Assembly (NCBI RefSeq): GCF_026745355.1
Contig: NC_079205.1
Location: 7,342,056 to 7,406,055 of the forward strand
Origin: Beta vulgaris subsp. vulgaris
Lineage: Eukaryota; Streptophyta; Magnoliopsida; Caryophyllales; Amaranthaceae
DNA length: 64,000 bases
Direction: 5' to 3'
The notes below the pieces were generated by a model. The model searched no databases and was not told the DNA's origin. It saw nothing but the letters and a program-made list of their open reading frames with translations. Position 1 is the first letter of the stretch; the number at the start of each line of letters is the position of its first letter. The position numbers and the translations under genes are program-made. Shown here one piece after another: positions 47,526-59,165 of this stretch.

Positions 47526-49924
47526 GGACGTTAGTGGTTGGTCTACGTCAACCACGTCCCTCTCAGCATTGTTATCTGGTATTATCACATTCAAAGTCAA
47601 GTGCGTCACCCTGTCACAAACATTGGTATCCAGATCAGTATTGTTCTCTTTTGAAGAAATTTCATTTGTTTTGCTCCTCTTGAGGCTCCAGTCACCCAGG
47701 GGGTCAGGTGGAGATGTTTTCGCTGTCCGTTTTTTGTTACTATGCTGAGAGATGAAAATAACAGGTTCCACCTTAAAAACTGCAGTCATAGCAAGATCAG
47801 TTATTGCTTTACTTTGAACTTTTGAATTTTTGTTACCACATTTAATATTGAAACCCCCTTTGGAGTTCCATTCCTCCATCCTTTGTTTATGTCTTTTAAA
47901 CTTGGCTTGAAATGCATCTCCTTCAAACCTAAAGTAACTATTGGAAAATTGGCTTTTGGTATTGGGAGCATCTCGTCTCCTTTCTACCTACAATGATTGA
48001 AGGAGTATAAGGAAGAGCGAGCACGATTTGTTTCTCAAGGTCATTATGTTGTTGGTTGCCTTAAGTGTAATCTGAATTATAGCTTAAGTCTGTATTTATG
48101 TTTGAGAACTCTAATGGCGAGGTGGGAGAATATATAGCCATCGAGTCAACTGACACATCATTTGGTTGAAGACCTGTATCAACCTGCAAAATAGGATTAT
48201 AAGAGTCTGCAAATAAAGGTGGAGATATCCTGAACCTGCTGTTAATAATATTTGATATAATGCAAAGTTCTTCAGGCTCCAAATATATAGGATGTGGATT
48301 AGTTAGCTCAGTGTTTTGAATGTTTGAGGGTATTTCATTTCTCTCACTCGAAGAATTCCCCTACATAAGGTCCAACCAGTAATTGGGCCCAGCTTCTTGA
48401 GGTCGTGGTGGGCGAATATCCCATCCCTCGTTCGCCACTGCTTCTAAAGTATTGGGAGAAGCATGAGGCCCATGATATGTAAGATGATTATTTGGCCTAT
48501 TAGCCTTCACAGACCCAATAGGCACACAAAATTGGCTAGCAGCACGTACAAATCTTTGTGCCCAACCCGTAAGACCCAACTGTTGGAAAATGCTTCTCCT
48601 ACCATAATTATTAACACTCAAATTTTGGGCTTGTGAAGGATTCGGATCAGTGTTGGTCTGATTTGGCAATACATTAAGATCTATACTAGGAGATCGGTGG
48701 TATAACCTAGGTCTGGTGTTTGTGGCGGGTGAACAAAAGCCCTTGAATATGGAGCAAACACATACCTACCTGGTGAAGGGGTTAAGATGAGGTTTATTCA
48801 TGCCATATAGTTGTGCGATTTTGTAGGGAAGCGTTGAAAAATCAGACGGAGGATTGGTGTGATTTTTGGAGTTTTCATGTGACTAATATTGGTTGCTATA
48901 GTCCGTGTTGTGAGCCCTAAAATCTGGTGTTGCGTCATAAAAATCCTCAGGTGAACTTTCCGCTTCCCCATGGTCATGGAGAAATAAGTGAGGGTAAAGG
49001 TAAGGATCAACTTATGGAACATACAGTTATGGAGGTATATTAAACAGGTTAATATGAGGGTTACGATGAATAAACCTGTTACTTAGACCCCTTACCATGT
49101 TGGTATAGAGTGGAATGTCCTTATGGGTTTGTAGTACTGTAATTCCATCCTCCTCAAACTCGTGCACTCGTATTTGAATGATTCTACGGGCTTCATATGC
49201 AGACAAATGACATCGTCTAGTATTGTATCCCACACAGCCACACTCTTTGCGGAACTTGAAGATACCTTCATATCTAAAATATATCCAAGACACTTGGTTT
49301 TTGTCAATAGGGAGAAAGCACCCTGGTATTAAAGGTTGGGTAAGATCTATGGTTATTCTTCCTCATAGACATAGTTGTTGTGGCAGCCCCGGACCAGTAT
49401 TAGCAGGCCCGGCCAATATTATTAATGGATTCGACCATCAATACATGACTTAGAATTCTAACTGTCCAGTTGTTGTCAAGGTAGCCCAAGGGAGATCATA
49501 AATACGTACCCAAACATGGCCCATATCAAAATTAATGCTTGTTGGGACTTGGTTGGCTTAACTTGGTCGAAAGGTTATAGGCTTTCCATCAAAAAAGGTG
49601 GTGTTGAGATGCAGGATCGCATCTCTGTCGGTTAGATTTTTGGCATTCTAGTATAAAGTACGGACCCGTACAATATACGTGGATAAGTTCACATGTTTTC
49701 TAATGATTGTTTACAATATTAAAAACATAATATAGTTGGCGGAATTCGGCAGGGAAGTATGAAGAAACATTCCAACTACAACATGCACGAGACCAGTTTA
49801 TGGTTGGTGGATTATAATAATTAGGTGGGTGTTGGATGAGAATTCACATCCTTTGGATGTGGTGGTAAGGTGGTTGATCTGGATGGTTTCGTTTTGCGGA
49901 GTGATGAGCTTGATGATTTTCCAT
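47523..49924 (-). pseudogene. Outer LINE ORF1 (DUF4283-type), broken
   Basis: Probable start ATG at 49924 (MENHQAHHSAKRNHPDQPPY). DUF4283 is readable between about 49660 and 49440 (AILHLNTTFFDGKPITFRPS, INFDMGHVWVRIYDLPWATL). A zinc knuckle-like block near 49290-49205 (FRKECGCVGYNTRRC) has lost its first Cys and its His. Further on, QLGLTGWAQRFVRAASQFCV near 48550 and a basic C-terminal part (SNKKRTAKTSPPDPLGDWSL) reach a stop at 47523, overlapping the start of ORF2 by about 3 nt. Several frameshifts. Confidence 0.78.
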
Positions 49925-50255
49925 AACGAGTAAAGAAACTGGTAAAGAAAATTGAAGTTTGATTTGTAGTGATGAGTAAACACAAATTAGTGATATGGAT
50001 TGAGAATGATGCGATTAAGTAATAGAGAAGAGCGGTCAATACCATAGATGAGCCGCTAATTAGTCCCCCATATGTGCTTCATGAATTCCATCTTTCGATT
50101 CAAGTTGAATTTAGATGAGATTTGTTGTTGCAAGCGACGAGATAGCAAAACTTTTCAGCTAAGAACGAAAATTAGGGTATCACTTTTTTGTGAGCCAAAT
50201 ACTCTAGAGAGAGAAAGTTCCTAGATTTTTCATATAGATGTATTAGTAAAGTATT

Positions 50256-51050
50256 GAGGATGCTCACTTGCTCAACATAATCCATTAATTGTCCTTTGAA
50301 ATTTTTTGTATCCTTATTAAAATAGTATTAACTCAAGAATAATATAATGATTGATATAACATTTAAGGGTTATGAATGAGACTCATAAAAAAAGGTTATG
50401 AATGAGAGTTATTAAAATATAAAATGCTCTATATTTTAAATTACCATGTTAAATTTATCACAAAAGATGTTAGCCTAGTACACACAAAACCCTAAAATGT
50501 ACTTATAAACTTGAAATGACTTGCTATGGTGAGTAAAATGTTCATCTTATTGTAATTTCATTTATCTCACAGAAAAAAATTCTAATAAGTTCTCAAGGCC
50601 AATAAATTAATTAAGTAAAAATTCAGATTTAGTCTAGGTAGGATTCTTCAAATTTGATTCAAAATTGTAATAAGTTCTAATTAAATTTGAATAGCTTATT
50701 TATTGCTAAATGTCTTCATTTAATTTTGTTTCTTAAGAAGACCTAACAAAACTATTTGAGTAAGTGTGTAGAGTTATATGAGAAAGAATCATATAGCTTG
50801 TGTAAAAGAGCTTAAAAGACAACCTTCTTGTGACTCGCTATATGTTGATCTTCTAGTGGATGGAAGAACTCCAAAAGTTCAATACTAAGTAAATCTTGCG
50901 ACATGTTTAGTTTTTCTAACTAATATATGTAAAATGTTTGCCCATTTACAAATTAACTCCCATATTCAATGTATTTTTTCAAATAAATTGTATGACCCAA
51001 TTACGATTGAAAATCAATTCAACTAAGTCTAGCAGTTTGCATTTAGGCAT
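50256..51050. other. No gene seen
   Basis: AT-rich non-coding DNA between the composite LINE and the next LINE. A TAGCCTAGTACACACA word near 50471 recurs elsewhere in similar form, with no further support. Confidence 0.45.
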
Positions 51051-51065
51051 GTCTGTGTGATGATA

Positions 51066-54000
51066 TTTTCGACAGATTACTTGTTAATCCTAAATGGATC
51101 ACCTTATTCCCCTCACTGCATGTCATGCTCCTCAAACATGGTATTGTTTGCTTCAGATTAACTCCCATGAACAGAATTGGGCCCCCAAACGACCTTTCAA
51201 ATTTCAGGATTGTTGGTTCTCGCATCCTGGGTGCTTGAAGCTAATTCTTGAAGTTTGGGTCAGTAACACAAATTTGAAGGTGTATGAAAAGCCCAAACTC
51301 ACCCGAAAAAGTCTGAAAGATTGGAATGCCTCTGAATTTGGGTATATTGACCAATACATTACAACCTTGGAGGAGAAAATTCAGGAGACTGATTCCATCT
51401 CTAACGAGAGACTACTCACCGACCAGGAACTTTTTGATCGCAGGGAGGCCCAACAAAACTTGTGGCTTTGTTTAAAAATAAAAGAAACATTTTGGGCCCA
51501 AAATTCCAGAGCTAAATGGCTGAAACAAGGTGATAAAACACACAAAATACTTCCACATTCTTGCCTCAGTTCAAAGGACGAAAAACTCTATAACCTCTTT
51601 ACTTTCTAACGGTTTAATAATTGATGATCTTGCAGGTATACACAAAGAGACAATCTCATATTTCAAGGCCATCTTCAAGGAGCCTTATAACACTTGACCC
51701 ACTTTTGAGGGCTTGGGCTTCCGAAACCTCTCACCCGAACAAGCTAGAGCTCTCATCTCTCCATTCAGCCGTGAGGAAGTTGATGATGTTGTACACTCTT
51801 GTAACTCACAAAAAGCACCGGGACCGGATGGTTTTAATTATCGATTTATGAAGGAGGTCTGGATATGATAATGGAGGATATCTACACATTCTTTGATGAA
51901 TTCTAGTCTTTGGGGAAATTACTAAAAGGCTCTAATGTGGCCTACATTGCCTTGATCGCGAAGATAGAAAATCCAAATGGCTTCCAATATTTCAGACCAA
52001 TCAGTATGGTCGGGTGCATTTACAATATGATTGCAAAGCTGTTGACTATGAGGATGCATAAAGTTATGGACTCTTTCATTGGGCCCTTCCAATCCTCCTT
52101 CATTGAAGGTCGACAAATATATTTGATGGTGCTTTCATTGCTGGAGGACTTATTGAATCATGTAGAAGAAAAAAAAAAAAAAGCTACTATCGTAAACTTA
52201 ACTTCCACAAATCTTTTGATAGCATAGATTCTAAAATGGACTCTACAACAAATTATATTTCCCTCTCTCTAGATTCTTTCGATTATAGCATGTGTGAAGA
52301 GTGCGGAGGCCTCAATCTTGATTAATGGATCCTCTACCATTCCCTTGAAATTTCACTGGGGCCTTCGCCAAGGGGATCCATTATCTCCTTTCCTATTTGA
52401 TTTGGTTGTGGAAACGCTTAGCCTTGTCGTCCAAAAGACGACATCTATTGAGTTGTAGGAGGGTGTGGAGATTTCAAAGGAAGGCATAAGGCTTACTCAC
52501 CTTCAATATGCCGATGACACAATTATCTTTTGCACACCAAAGATAGATTCCCTTCTCAACATCAAAAAGGTTCTTATCCTCTTTCAATTGGCATCGGGTC
52601 TCCAAGTTAATTTCCATAAAAGCTCTCTTATGGGCATTCATGTTGAGGATTCTTAGTTGCAAATGGCGGAAAAATCCCTCTTATGTAAAGTTGGAAAACT
52701 TCCTTTCACTTATCTTAGGCTCCCCATTAGGGGCAATGTGAATCGAATTGAGCTTTGGGACCCCGTTATTAAGCGCATTAAGAAGAAGCTTGCATCATGA
52801 AAAGGTTGAAATCTCTCCATTGCTAAGAGACTTACACTTATAAAGGCTTTCATCTCAAGTTTTCCCATCTGTTACATGTCCTTATTTTCGGCTCCTAGGG
52901 AAGTAATTGATAAAATTAATAAACTCCAGCATCAATTTCTATTGTGTGGTGGGCAAAATATCCAGTCTTTGGAATTGGTCTCGTGGGACATCGTGGAGCT
53001 GCCGAAATCCCTTAGGGATTAAGTTCTGGAAGCTTATTGCATAGCAATCTTACCTTAGCTTGCTCTATAAGCGGGTAGGGATTCCTAAATGAACCTACTG
53101 TTTTTTGGAGAAATGTGATCAAGCAAAATATGGGTACTCTCCGCTCTTTCAAGCCCATTATTTATCCACACCAATTCATGGTGGGCCCTGGCGCCAAGTT
53201 TGTGCCCGTATTCTCAAAAATCAGCAAACCAATGAATTAATCAAATCCAGTATTAGAAGTAAAGTAGGTAATGGGCTTAAGGCCCTCTTGTGGCACGATA
53301 AATGGGTTGGAACCCGTCCATTATTAAAACAAGCCTAACTTAAGCTCTTTTCCTTCTCATATTAAGAGATGAAGAAGAGTTGGGTAATCTTCTATCTCAC
53401 TTTAGCGAAGTTTATCTCTCAATTGACTGTGAAGATTCTTATGTACAACAACCTCACAAATCACGAGAAATATTTTTATAATCTCGTACCGTGGAATTAG
53501 CAAAATCGATGGCGCCTCGTTCTCCATGCATTCTTCACCCAAAGCGTGTGTGGGGAGGATTAGTTCCTCCTCAAATCGAGGTGTTTAACTGGTAGGCCTT
53601 GCTTTGTAAAATTAACACACGAGGAAAATTATTGAAATTGTGCATAATTGCTTAAAATGATGCTAAGTGCCCCCTCTGCCATGATCACATTGAAAGCTTC
53701 AATCATCTCTTGCTACTTTGTCATTCTTGTGGAAAACCTGGAATTTGTGGATGAGTATTTGGGGCTTAAAATGGGTTTTTTCCTCATGCTTAAGAGATGC
53801 TTTTGAACAATGGAGGTTAGGGGTGTAAGTGGGCTGTGAAAAGTCATGAGTCTCATTCAGTCTAGTACAAACTTGTCAGACTGGACTGGACTCCGACTCA
53901 AATTTTCTAGTCTAAATATTCTCAACTGGATTGGACTCACTCCTTTGGAGTCCAATAAGTCCAGTCCAATCCAAAAATACTTTTATATGTAATATATATA

Positions 54001-55042
54001 ATGTATATATATTTAATATTTATATATATAAAATAATATATGTATATCACTTATTTTATGTAACAGATATAATGAGCTTGATTTTTCAAATTTAATTATG
54101 AGAAACTTTGTGAGCCATTGAATCTAAATCGGGGGAAGAAAATTATATAAGAATCGGACTAAACTGGACCTGATACGAATTCAAGAAAAAATTAACGGAC
54201 TGGACTGGACTCAAAAAACATTTGGATCGCACTTGGACTCAATTTCTTGAGTTCAAAAACTTTGGACTGGATTTGGATTTGATAAAGTCAAATGCAGTTC
54301 AATCCACTTACACCCCCTAATGGAGGTCCTTTAATCAATCTCCTTTTTTTCAAAAATCTGGTGTGCCATGTTTTCTATCATCAAATGGGCTATATGGAAA
54401 GAATGGAATTCCCGAATCTTCAATGATATTGTATGTTCAAGGGCTCAAGTTCAAGAGTTAATTCTCGTGCGTCTATGCTGGTGGCTAAAAGGGTAGGGGG
54501 GGTCCGTTTTTCCTACTCCTAGGAAGAAGTGCATGCTTACAAATCCACCTTGCCTTAATTGGACCGGATCTAATGATGTGAAGGGGAAATCATCCGTGCC
54601 GAAACAAATAATTTCTTGGTCTCCTCCTCACTCCTATGAACAGTGTCAAATGGAACGTGGATGCTTCTCTAAACCCAATTCAATCTATGTCCGATATTGG
54701 TAGAATGCTCCGACATGATGTCAGAATTTTCATGTATTTGTTTTCGAGCCTGATGCATCCGATAAAAATAAACTCAGTTGAGATTCTAGTCATATTCAGA
54801 GCAAGTCATATCTTGATGACCCTCGTGTGTATTCAAAATTCTTCCATTATTATCGAATTAGATTTAACAAATGCTATCAAGCAATTGCAATAGCCACGAA
54901 GGAGGGCATTGGAAACTAAATTTTCAGTTGAACTATATCAAAAATGCAAGGAAAGAATGGCTTGATATTCTAATGTAGTTGCAGATACTCTAGCCAAGCG
55001 AGGGCTAGTGAGAGATGCTGAATTCCTAGCTTGGCTATAATG
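51066..55042 (+). pseudogene. LINE RT and RNase H, broken
   Basis: Readable from RLLVNPKWITLFPSLH near 51072, then FKFQDCWFSHPGCLKLILEV near 51200, RAKWLKQGDKTHK near 51515, QKAPGPDGFNYRFMKE near 51805, FRPISMVGCIYNMIAKLL near 51995, motif A damaged near 52200, WGLRQGDPLSPFLFDLVVET near 52355 and the intact LQYADDTIIF near 52503. zf-RVT near 53560-53740 (CPLCHDHIESFNHLLLLC). RNase H starts near 54640 (VKWNVDASLNP) and ends SNVVADTLAKRGLVRDAEFL before a stop near 55040. Stops at 51603, 51904, 52228, 53335 and several frameshifts. Confidence 0.87.
53818..54319. mobile_element. hAT-type MITE with perfect 8-bp duplication
   Basis: 502 bp flanked by ATGGAGGT at 53810-53817 and 54320-54327. Ends TAGGGGTGTAAGTGG and, from the right, TAGGGGGTGTAAGTGG, a TIR typical of hAT non-autonomous elements. 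The interior is a run of GGACTGGACT-like words in both orientations on either side of an AT-rich centre (53985-54060). Removing it restores the LINE reading. Confidence 0.92.
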
Positions 55043-55169
55043 TTTTCTTTGAACTCCTTGTTTGTTATTTATGGCAATTGATGTAATGCTACTTGTAATA
55101 TCTATATATAGGCGCATAGCAAGTGCTATCTGGCCTCTCTTAATAAAAGCCGCCAAATTACCAAAATAA

Positions 55170-55829
55170 ATTTATACAATTATATTAAAAAGCGTTTCTA
55201 AACAAGAAATAATGTCACATGGCACTCTTTCTTAGGTTGCTTTATAACATGTAATCTACATACAATAAAAAATATAAAAAACTTCATTGCATAAGATTTG
55301 ATCTTGTGACCTTGAATTTATATACTATAATAATAACTATTAAACCAAATTATAATGTTATTATTTCAATAGAAAATATTAATAAATGAAAACTATAAGT
55401 AATGGGACATAATCAAAAGCTAAAAACTATTTATAATATATATTCCATATTTTTGGCGCTAGTTAACAATGATACATGCGGCATGGTGACAGCAACCAGT
55501 TTTCTACTTCATCAAAGTATTAATTATAGATGATGTGTAAGTTTGTTTAGTAGACATTTGAATCAAAATTAAACAAATAGGACATCATTATCAAGCTTAA
55601 ATTCATGCATTTAATGATAAAATCCAAAGGTTCACGTGAACACACCACTAGCTTTCATTAGATTATAAATTTGGATTCGGTGAAATCATTGGTTTTTCTT
55701 TTCACTAACTTTTGGCTGAATCCGAGATACATAAAGCACTGATATAGACAAAATTCGAATGTCTTGAGTACATTCCATTCTACATTGATAATAACAAGGT
55801 AACATAATTTTGTATTTCGTATGGATAAA
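55170..55829. other. No gene seen
   Basis: AT-rich non-coding DNA. Contains TTATAAATTTGGATTCGGTG near 55664, similar to a segment inside the neighbouring GATCAG elements (TATAAATTTAGATTCGGTA), possibly a piece of the same family. Confidence 0.4.
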
Positions 55830-55984
55830 GGCTACTTCATCCGTTCAGTTCACCTTATTTTTGCTTATTTCAAATTTAATCAGATCAGATTAGAAAAAAT
55901 AAGTTCGGATCAGATTAGATCAGAAAAAATAAGTTCAAATCAGACCAGATCAGATCAGTTCAGATCAGATCATGCTTATATTTT

Positions 55985-56194
55985 AAAACTCATTATTACT
56001 ATTAAATATTTTTCATTATATATTAGTAAAAATTATACTAATTGAATATTAATAAAATACTCATTGAGACGAATCAAACAAGACCCCACATGACTATATA
56101 TTTTCTTATATAGTGATAAAAATCTAAAAGCTTCTCTCTAATTGTGAATAGTGTCAAGATTCTAAGTGAGAAAGATAAAAAAATACAAAGGGAG
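55985..56194. repeat. Reverse-oriented Stowaway segment within copy A
   Basis: Reverse complement begins CTCCCTTTGTATTTTTTTAT and continues TTCTCACTTAGAATCTTGAC and TATAATTTTTACTAATATAT, closely matching the Stowaway MITE at 56895. Only one end retains a recognisable TIR. The same segment is in copy B (about 62770-62971), so it was part of the element before the copies separated. Confidence 0.75.
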
Positions 56195-56894
56195 TATTAT
56201 TATTTACTAGTACATTTGTTCAAAAGGATTATTATTGTTGTTGTAGTACTTATTAATTATTAATATTGGTAATTATTATTAATCTTGTTGTTACCATTAT
56301 AAATATCGTTGTTATCATTATATTAAGTTACTTTGTTGTTATTAAATAATAGAAAATTAAAAGCCACATGTTAAGAACATAAGATTGACGCAAAAATTAG
56401 AAATATATATAATATGATAGCTCAAATCCATGACAATGAAACTACTAAGTTCGGATTATATTTCAAAATAAGCTAAGTGTGCTATACAAATTATAAATTT
56501 AGATTCGGTACACCTCTTCCTACCGAATTCCAAATCTCTCTAGCTATTTGAAGTTGCACGCTATTTATTTCTTTTATGCGCAAGTCATAGTTGTTTTTAT
56601 ATCTTATTTTATTTTATATGAAAAAAAAGAGTTGAGTCTGCCGACTTCTCAAGTGTGAAACATTTTTTTTAAGGGAAAGTTTGAAGCATTGTATAAGTGC
56701 TCTTATAAAATAATGATTTGAGTTATATAATTATTTTTAGTAATAATAATTGTTATTATGATTATAATTATTATTATTGTTCTTATAATAATAATAATGA
56801 TTATTAATATTATTATTAATAAAAGTTGTGTAAAAGTCGTAATAGAAATAAAATGATAATAATAGTAATACTATAAAGAAGATCATATAATGTA

Positions 56895-57155
56895 CTCCCT
56901 CTGTTTTTTTTTATTGTTCTCACTTAGAATCTTGACACTATTCATACTTAGAGAGAATCTTCTCAATTTTTTTCAATTTATAAGAAAAAATATAGTCATG
57001 TGAGATCTTGTTTGATTCATCTCAATTAGTACATTATTAATATTCAATTGTTATAATTTTTACTAATATATAATGAAAGATATTTAAGTTCAAAGATGTG
57101 CATTGGGAGATGTGCACAGGAAAGTGAGAAAGATAAAAAAAAAAGGAAGAGGGAG
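56895..57155. mobile_element. Stowaway MITE in copy A
   Basis: 261 bp, TIRs CTCCCTCTGTTTTTTTTTAT and CTCCCTCTTCC, flanked by TA (56893-56894 and 57156-57157). Copy B reads ATAATATATTGCATAATAAT across this place, without the MITE, confirming the boundaries. Confidence 0.93.
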
Positions 57156-57313
57156 TATTGCATAATACTCCCTCCGTCTTTTAGGTGTGTCTCTTATTAT
57201 TTGCTACATTTGCCAACCTTACTACAAATGCTAATAAAACAAACATCCTAAACTTCAGCCCAAAAAATTAGCCCACTTAATTAAATTCCCTAAACCCACC
57301 CAACCCACCTAAC

Positions 57314-57613
57314 TCTATTTATTACCCCCACTCCCTCCATTTAACCCTACCCCAACCCCCCTATAACTACTCCCTCCAAAACCCTAATCTCATTTCTTCC
57401 GTCACTTTCTTCTCTCTCCTTCTGACTGTCACTTTCCTCTCTCTTCTTCTTCTTCAAACCCTCATATCTAAGGTTTTTTACTCCAAAATTGTTGAAAAAA
57501 ACAGTAGATTAATTATCTACTTTTTTCTGCGATCATTATAAACCTAGATTTTGTCATTTTTGAGTGATTTCAGAAAACGAGTCCCCTGTTTCTTGGTTAT
57601 TTTTGGGTATTTC
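57314..57613 (+). promoter_or_regulatory. Promoter- and leader-like region of the mariner-borne ORF
   Basis: A weak TATA-like CTATTTATTA at 57314-57323, followed by a CT-rich leader (ATTTCTTCCGTCACTTTCTT, then TCTCTCTTCTTCTTCTTC) as in many plant 5' leaders. The second ATG (57614, TTTCATGGATGAG) has a better context than the first (57551). Inference only; no transcript evidence. Confidence 0.35.
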
Positions 57614-57937
57614 ATGGATGAGTTAACTCCGAAATCAAAGAAACGGCTCTTTGATTTGATGGACGAGTTAGATGCGGAGGCTAATAAAAATTCTAGGGTT
57701 GCAAAAAAACCCTTGGATTTTGGTTCGTTTTGTTGGTCTTGTGGCGCGCCTTCAAGAAAACCACCAGATCTTCAATTTGCTGGTGTATTTGAGGGCAAAA
57801 AACCTGAAAACTTGGAAGATCGACCTCCGGAAGGCTTTAAATCATGGCGAGCTTACCTCTCTTGGTATAAAAACCATCTCGAAATGGTTTCGGAGAGTCC
57901 CCTTTCAAATTTTGACTCAGATCAGTCCACTCCTTAA
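57551..57937 (+). CDS. Unrecognised 107- or 128-residue ORF carried by the mariner-like element
   Basis: In-frame ATGs at 57551 (128 residues) and 57614 (107 residues); the latter has the better start context (A at -3 replaced by T, G at +4) and begins MDELTPKSKKRLFDLMDELD, a charged helical start with a KSKKR basic patch. A CxxC pair follows (FGSFCWSCGAPSRKP), then NLEDRPPEGFKSWRAYLSWY and a serine/acidic tail ending SDQSTP. No signal peptide or membrane segment in the shorter form. I do not recognise the family. It is uninterrupted although the transposase has several breaks. It faces the transposase gene convergently. It may be a captured host gene fragment or a second element gene. Confidence 0.55.
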   Translation: MSFLSDFRKRVPCFLVIFGYFMDELTPKSKKRLFDLMDELDAEANKNSRVAKKPLDFGSFCWSCGAPSRKPPDLQFAGVFEGKKPENLEDRPPEGFKSWRAYLSWYKNHLEMVSESPLSNFDSDQSTP

Positions 57938-58169
57938 CTTATATCTTTGTTTTTAAAATTTTAGGAAGTTTTTTTTAACATGCTTTGCCTGTGGGGTTGC
58001 GTTTGATTAGATTGCATGTTTAGGTTTTTGTGTTTTTTTCATGTTTTTGGCTCAACTTGTTTATACGCATGTTGTTTATGCCTCGATCTGTTTAAAAAAC
58101 TTGTGTTATTTTCCCTTGATTTGTTTTATTTCTGTTTACTTTGCCTCGATTTTGTTATATATTTGTTGA

Positions 58170-59165
58170 TTTGCCTTGATTTGTTTGATTTTTCCCTTGA
58201 TCTATTGTTTTTGTGCTCTGAATGTGTATAAATGTTAGATTTGCCTTGATCTGTTAAAACATGTTAATTTTAGCCTTCATTAGTTCTTTTTATATGATAT
58301 TTTGCCTTGATCTGTTAAAACATGTAATTTTGGGCCTTCACTTGTTCTGTTTATATGATATTTTGCCTTGATCTGTTAAAACATGTAATGTTTCCCTTGA
58401 TTTGTTCTGTTTATATGTTATTTTTACTTGATCTGTTAAAACATGTTAATTTTAGCCTTGATTTGTTCTGTTTATATGATATTTTCACTTGATCTGTTAA
58501 AACATGTTCATTTCAGCCTTCATTAGTTTTGTTTATATGATATTTTGCCTTGATCTGTTAAAACATGTAATTTTGGGCCTTCACTTGTTCTGTTTATATG
58601 ATATTTTGCCTTGATCTGTTAAAACATGTTAATTTTAGCCTTTATTAGTTCTGTTTATATGATATTTTGCCTTGATCTGTTAAAACATGTTAATTTTAGC
58701 CTTGATTTGTTCTGTTTATATGTTATTTTGACTTGATCTGTTAAAACATGTTAATATTAGCCTTGATTTGTTCTGTTTATATGATATTTTCACTTCATTA
58801 GTTAAAACATGTTCATTTTAGCCTTGAGTTGTTCTGTTTATATGATATTTTCACTTCATCTGTTAAAACATGTTAATATTAGCCTTAATTTGTTCTGTTT
58901 ATATGATATTTTCACTTCATCTGTTAAAACATGTTCATTTTAGCCTTGAGTTGTTCTGTTTATATGATATTTTCACTTCATCTGTTAAAACATGTTCATT
59001 TTAGCCTTGAGTTGTTCTGTTTATATCATTTTTTCACTTCATCTGTTAAAACATGTTAATATTAGCCTTGATTTGTTCTGTTTATATGATATTTTTACTT
59101 CATCTGTTAAAACATGTTCATTTTAGCCTTGATTTGTTCTGTTTATATGTTGTGTTTGCCTTGAT
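58170..59165. repeat. Minisatellite, 61-bp unit, about 15 copies
   Basis: Unit of about 61 bp: CTTGATCTGTTAAAACATGT, then TAATTTTAGCCTTGATTTGT, then TCTGTTTATATGATATTTTG. Successive GTTAAAAC positions are 60-61 bp apart from 58260 on. Units are well conserved, with variants that cluster (CTTCATCTG in the later part, TTTTGGGCC in the early part), suggesting local duplication of blocks. Looser versions of the unit extend back to about 58030. Confidence 0.92.

Larger units (their letters stand above)
37007..50241 (-). mobile_element. Outer LINE (minus strand), interrupted by a second LINE
   Basis: Flanked by ATTAGTAAAGTATT at 36993-37006 and 50242-50255, a 14-bp target-site duplication. Minus-strand order from 50241: 5' leader, ORF1 with DUF4283 and a degenerate zinc knuckle, ORF2 with endonuclease, RT, zf-RVT and RNase H, then a T-rich (A-rich in sense) end near 37007. 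The inner LINE (37979-44399) splits ORF2 in the zf-RVT region. Without it the element is about 6.8 kb, close to full length. Both ORFs are broken. Confidence 0.88.
51055..55165 (+). mobile_element. 5'-truncated LINE split by a hAT MITE
   Basis: Plus-strand L1-type LINE starting within the endonuclease-RT linker at about 51055 and running through RT, zf-RVT and RNase H to a 3' region ending near 55165 (AATAAAAGCCGCC). ORF1 and endonuclease are absent. A 502-bp hAT-type MITE at 53818-54319 interrupts it after the zf-RVT. No clear poly(A) tail or duplication. Confidence 0.85.

Noticed and set aside
58170..59165. CRISPR-like array
   Set aside because: Repeats are contiguous with no unique spacers and the DNA is plant nuclear; this is a minisatellite.
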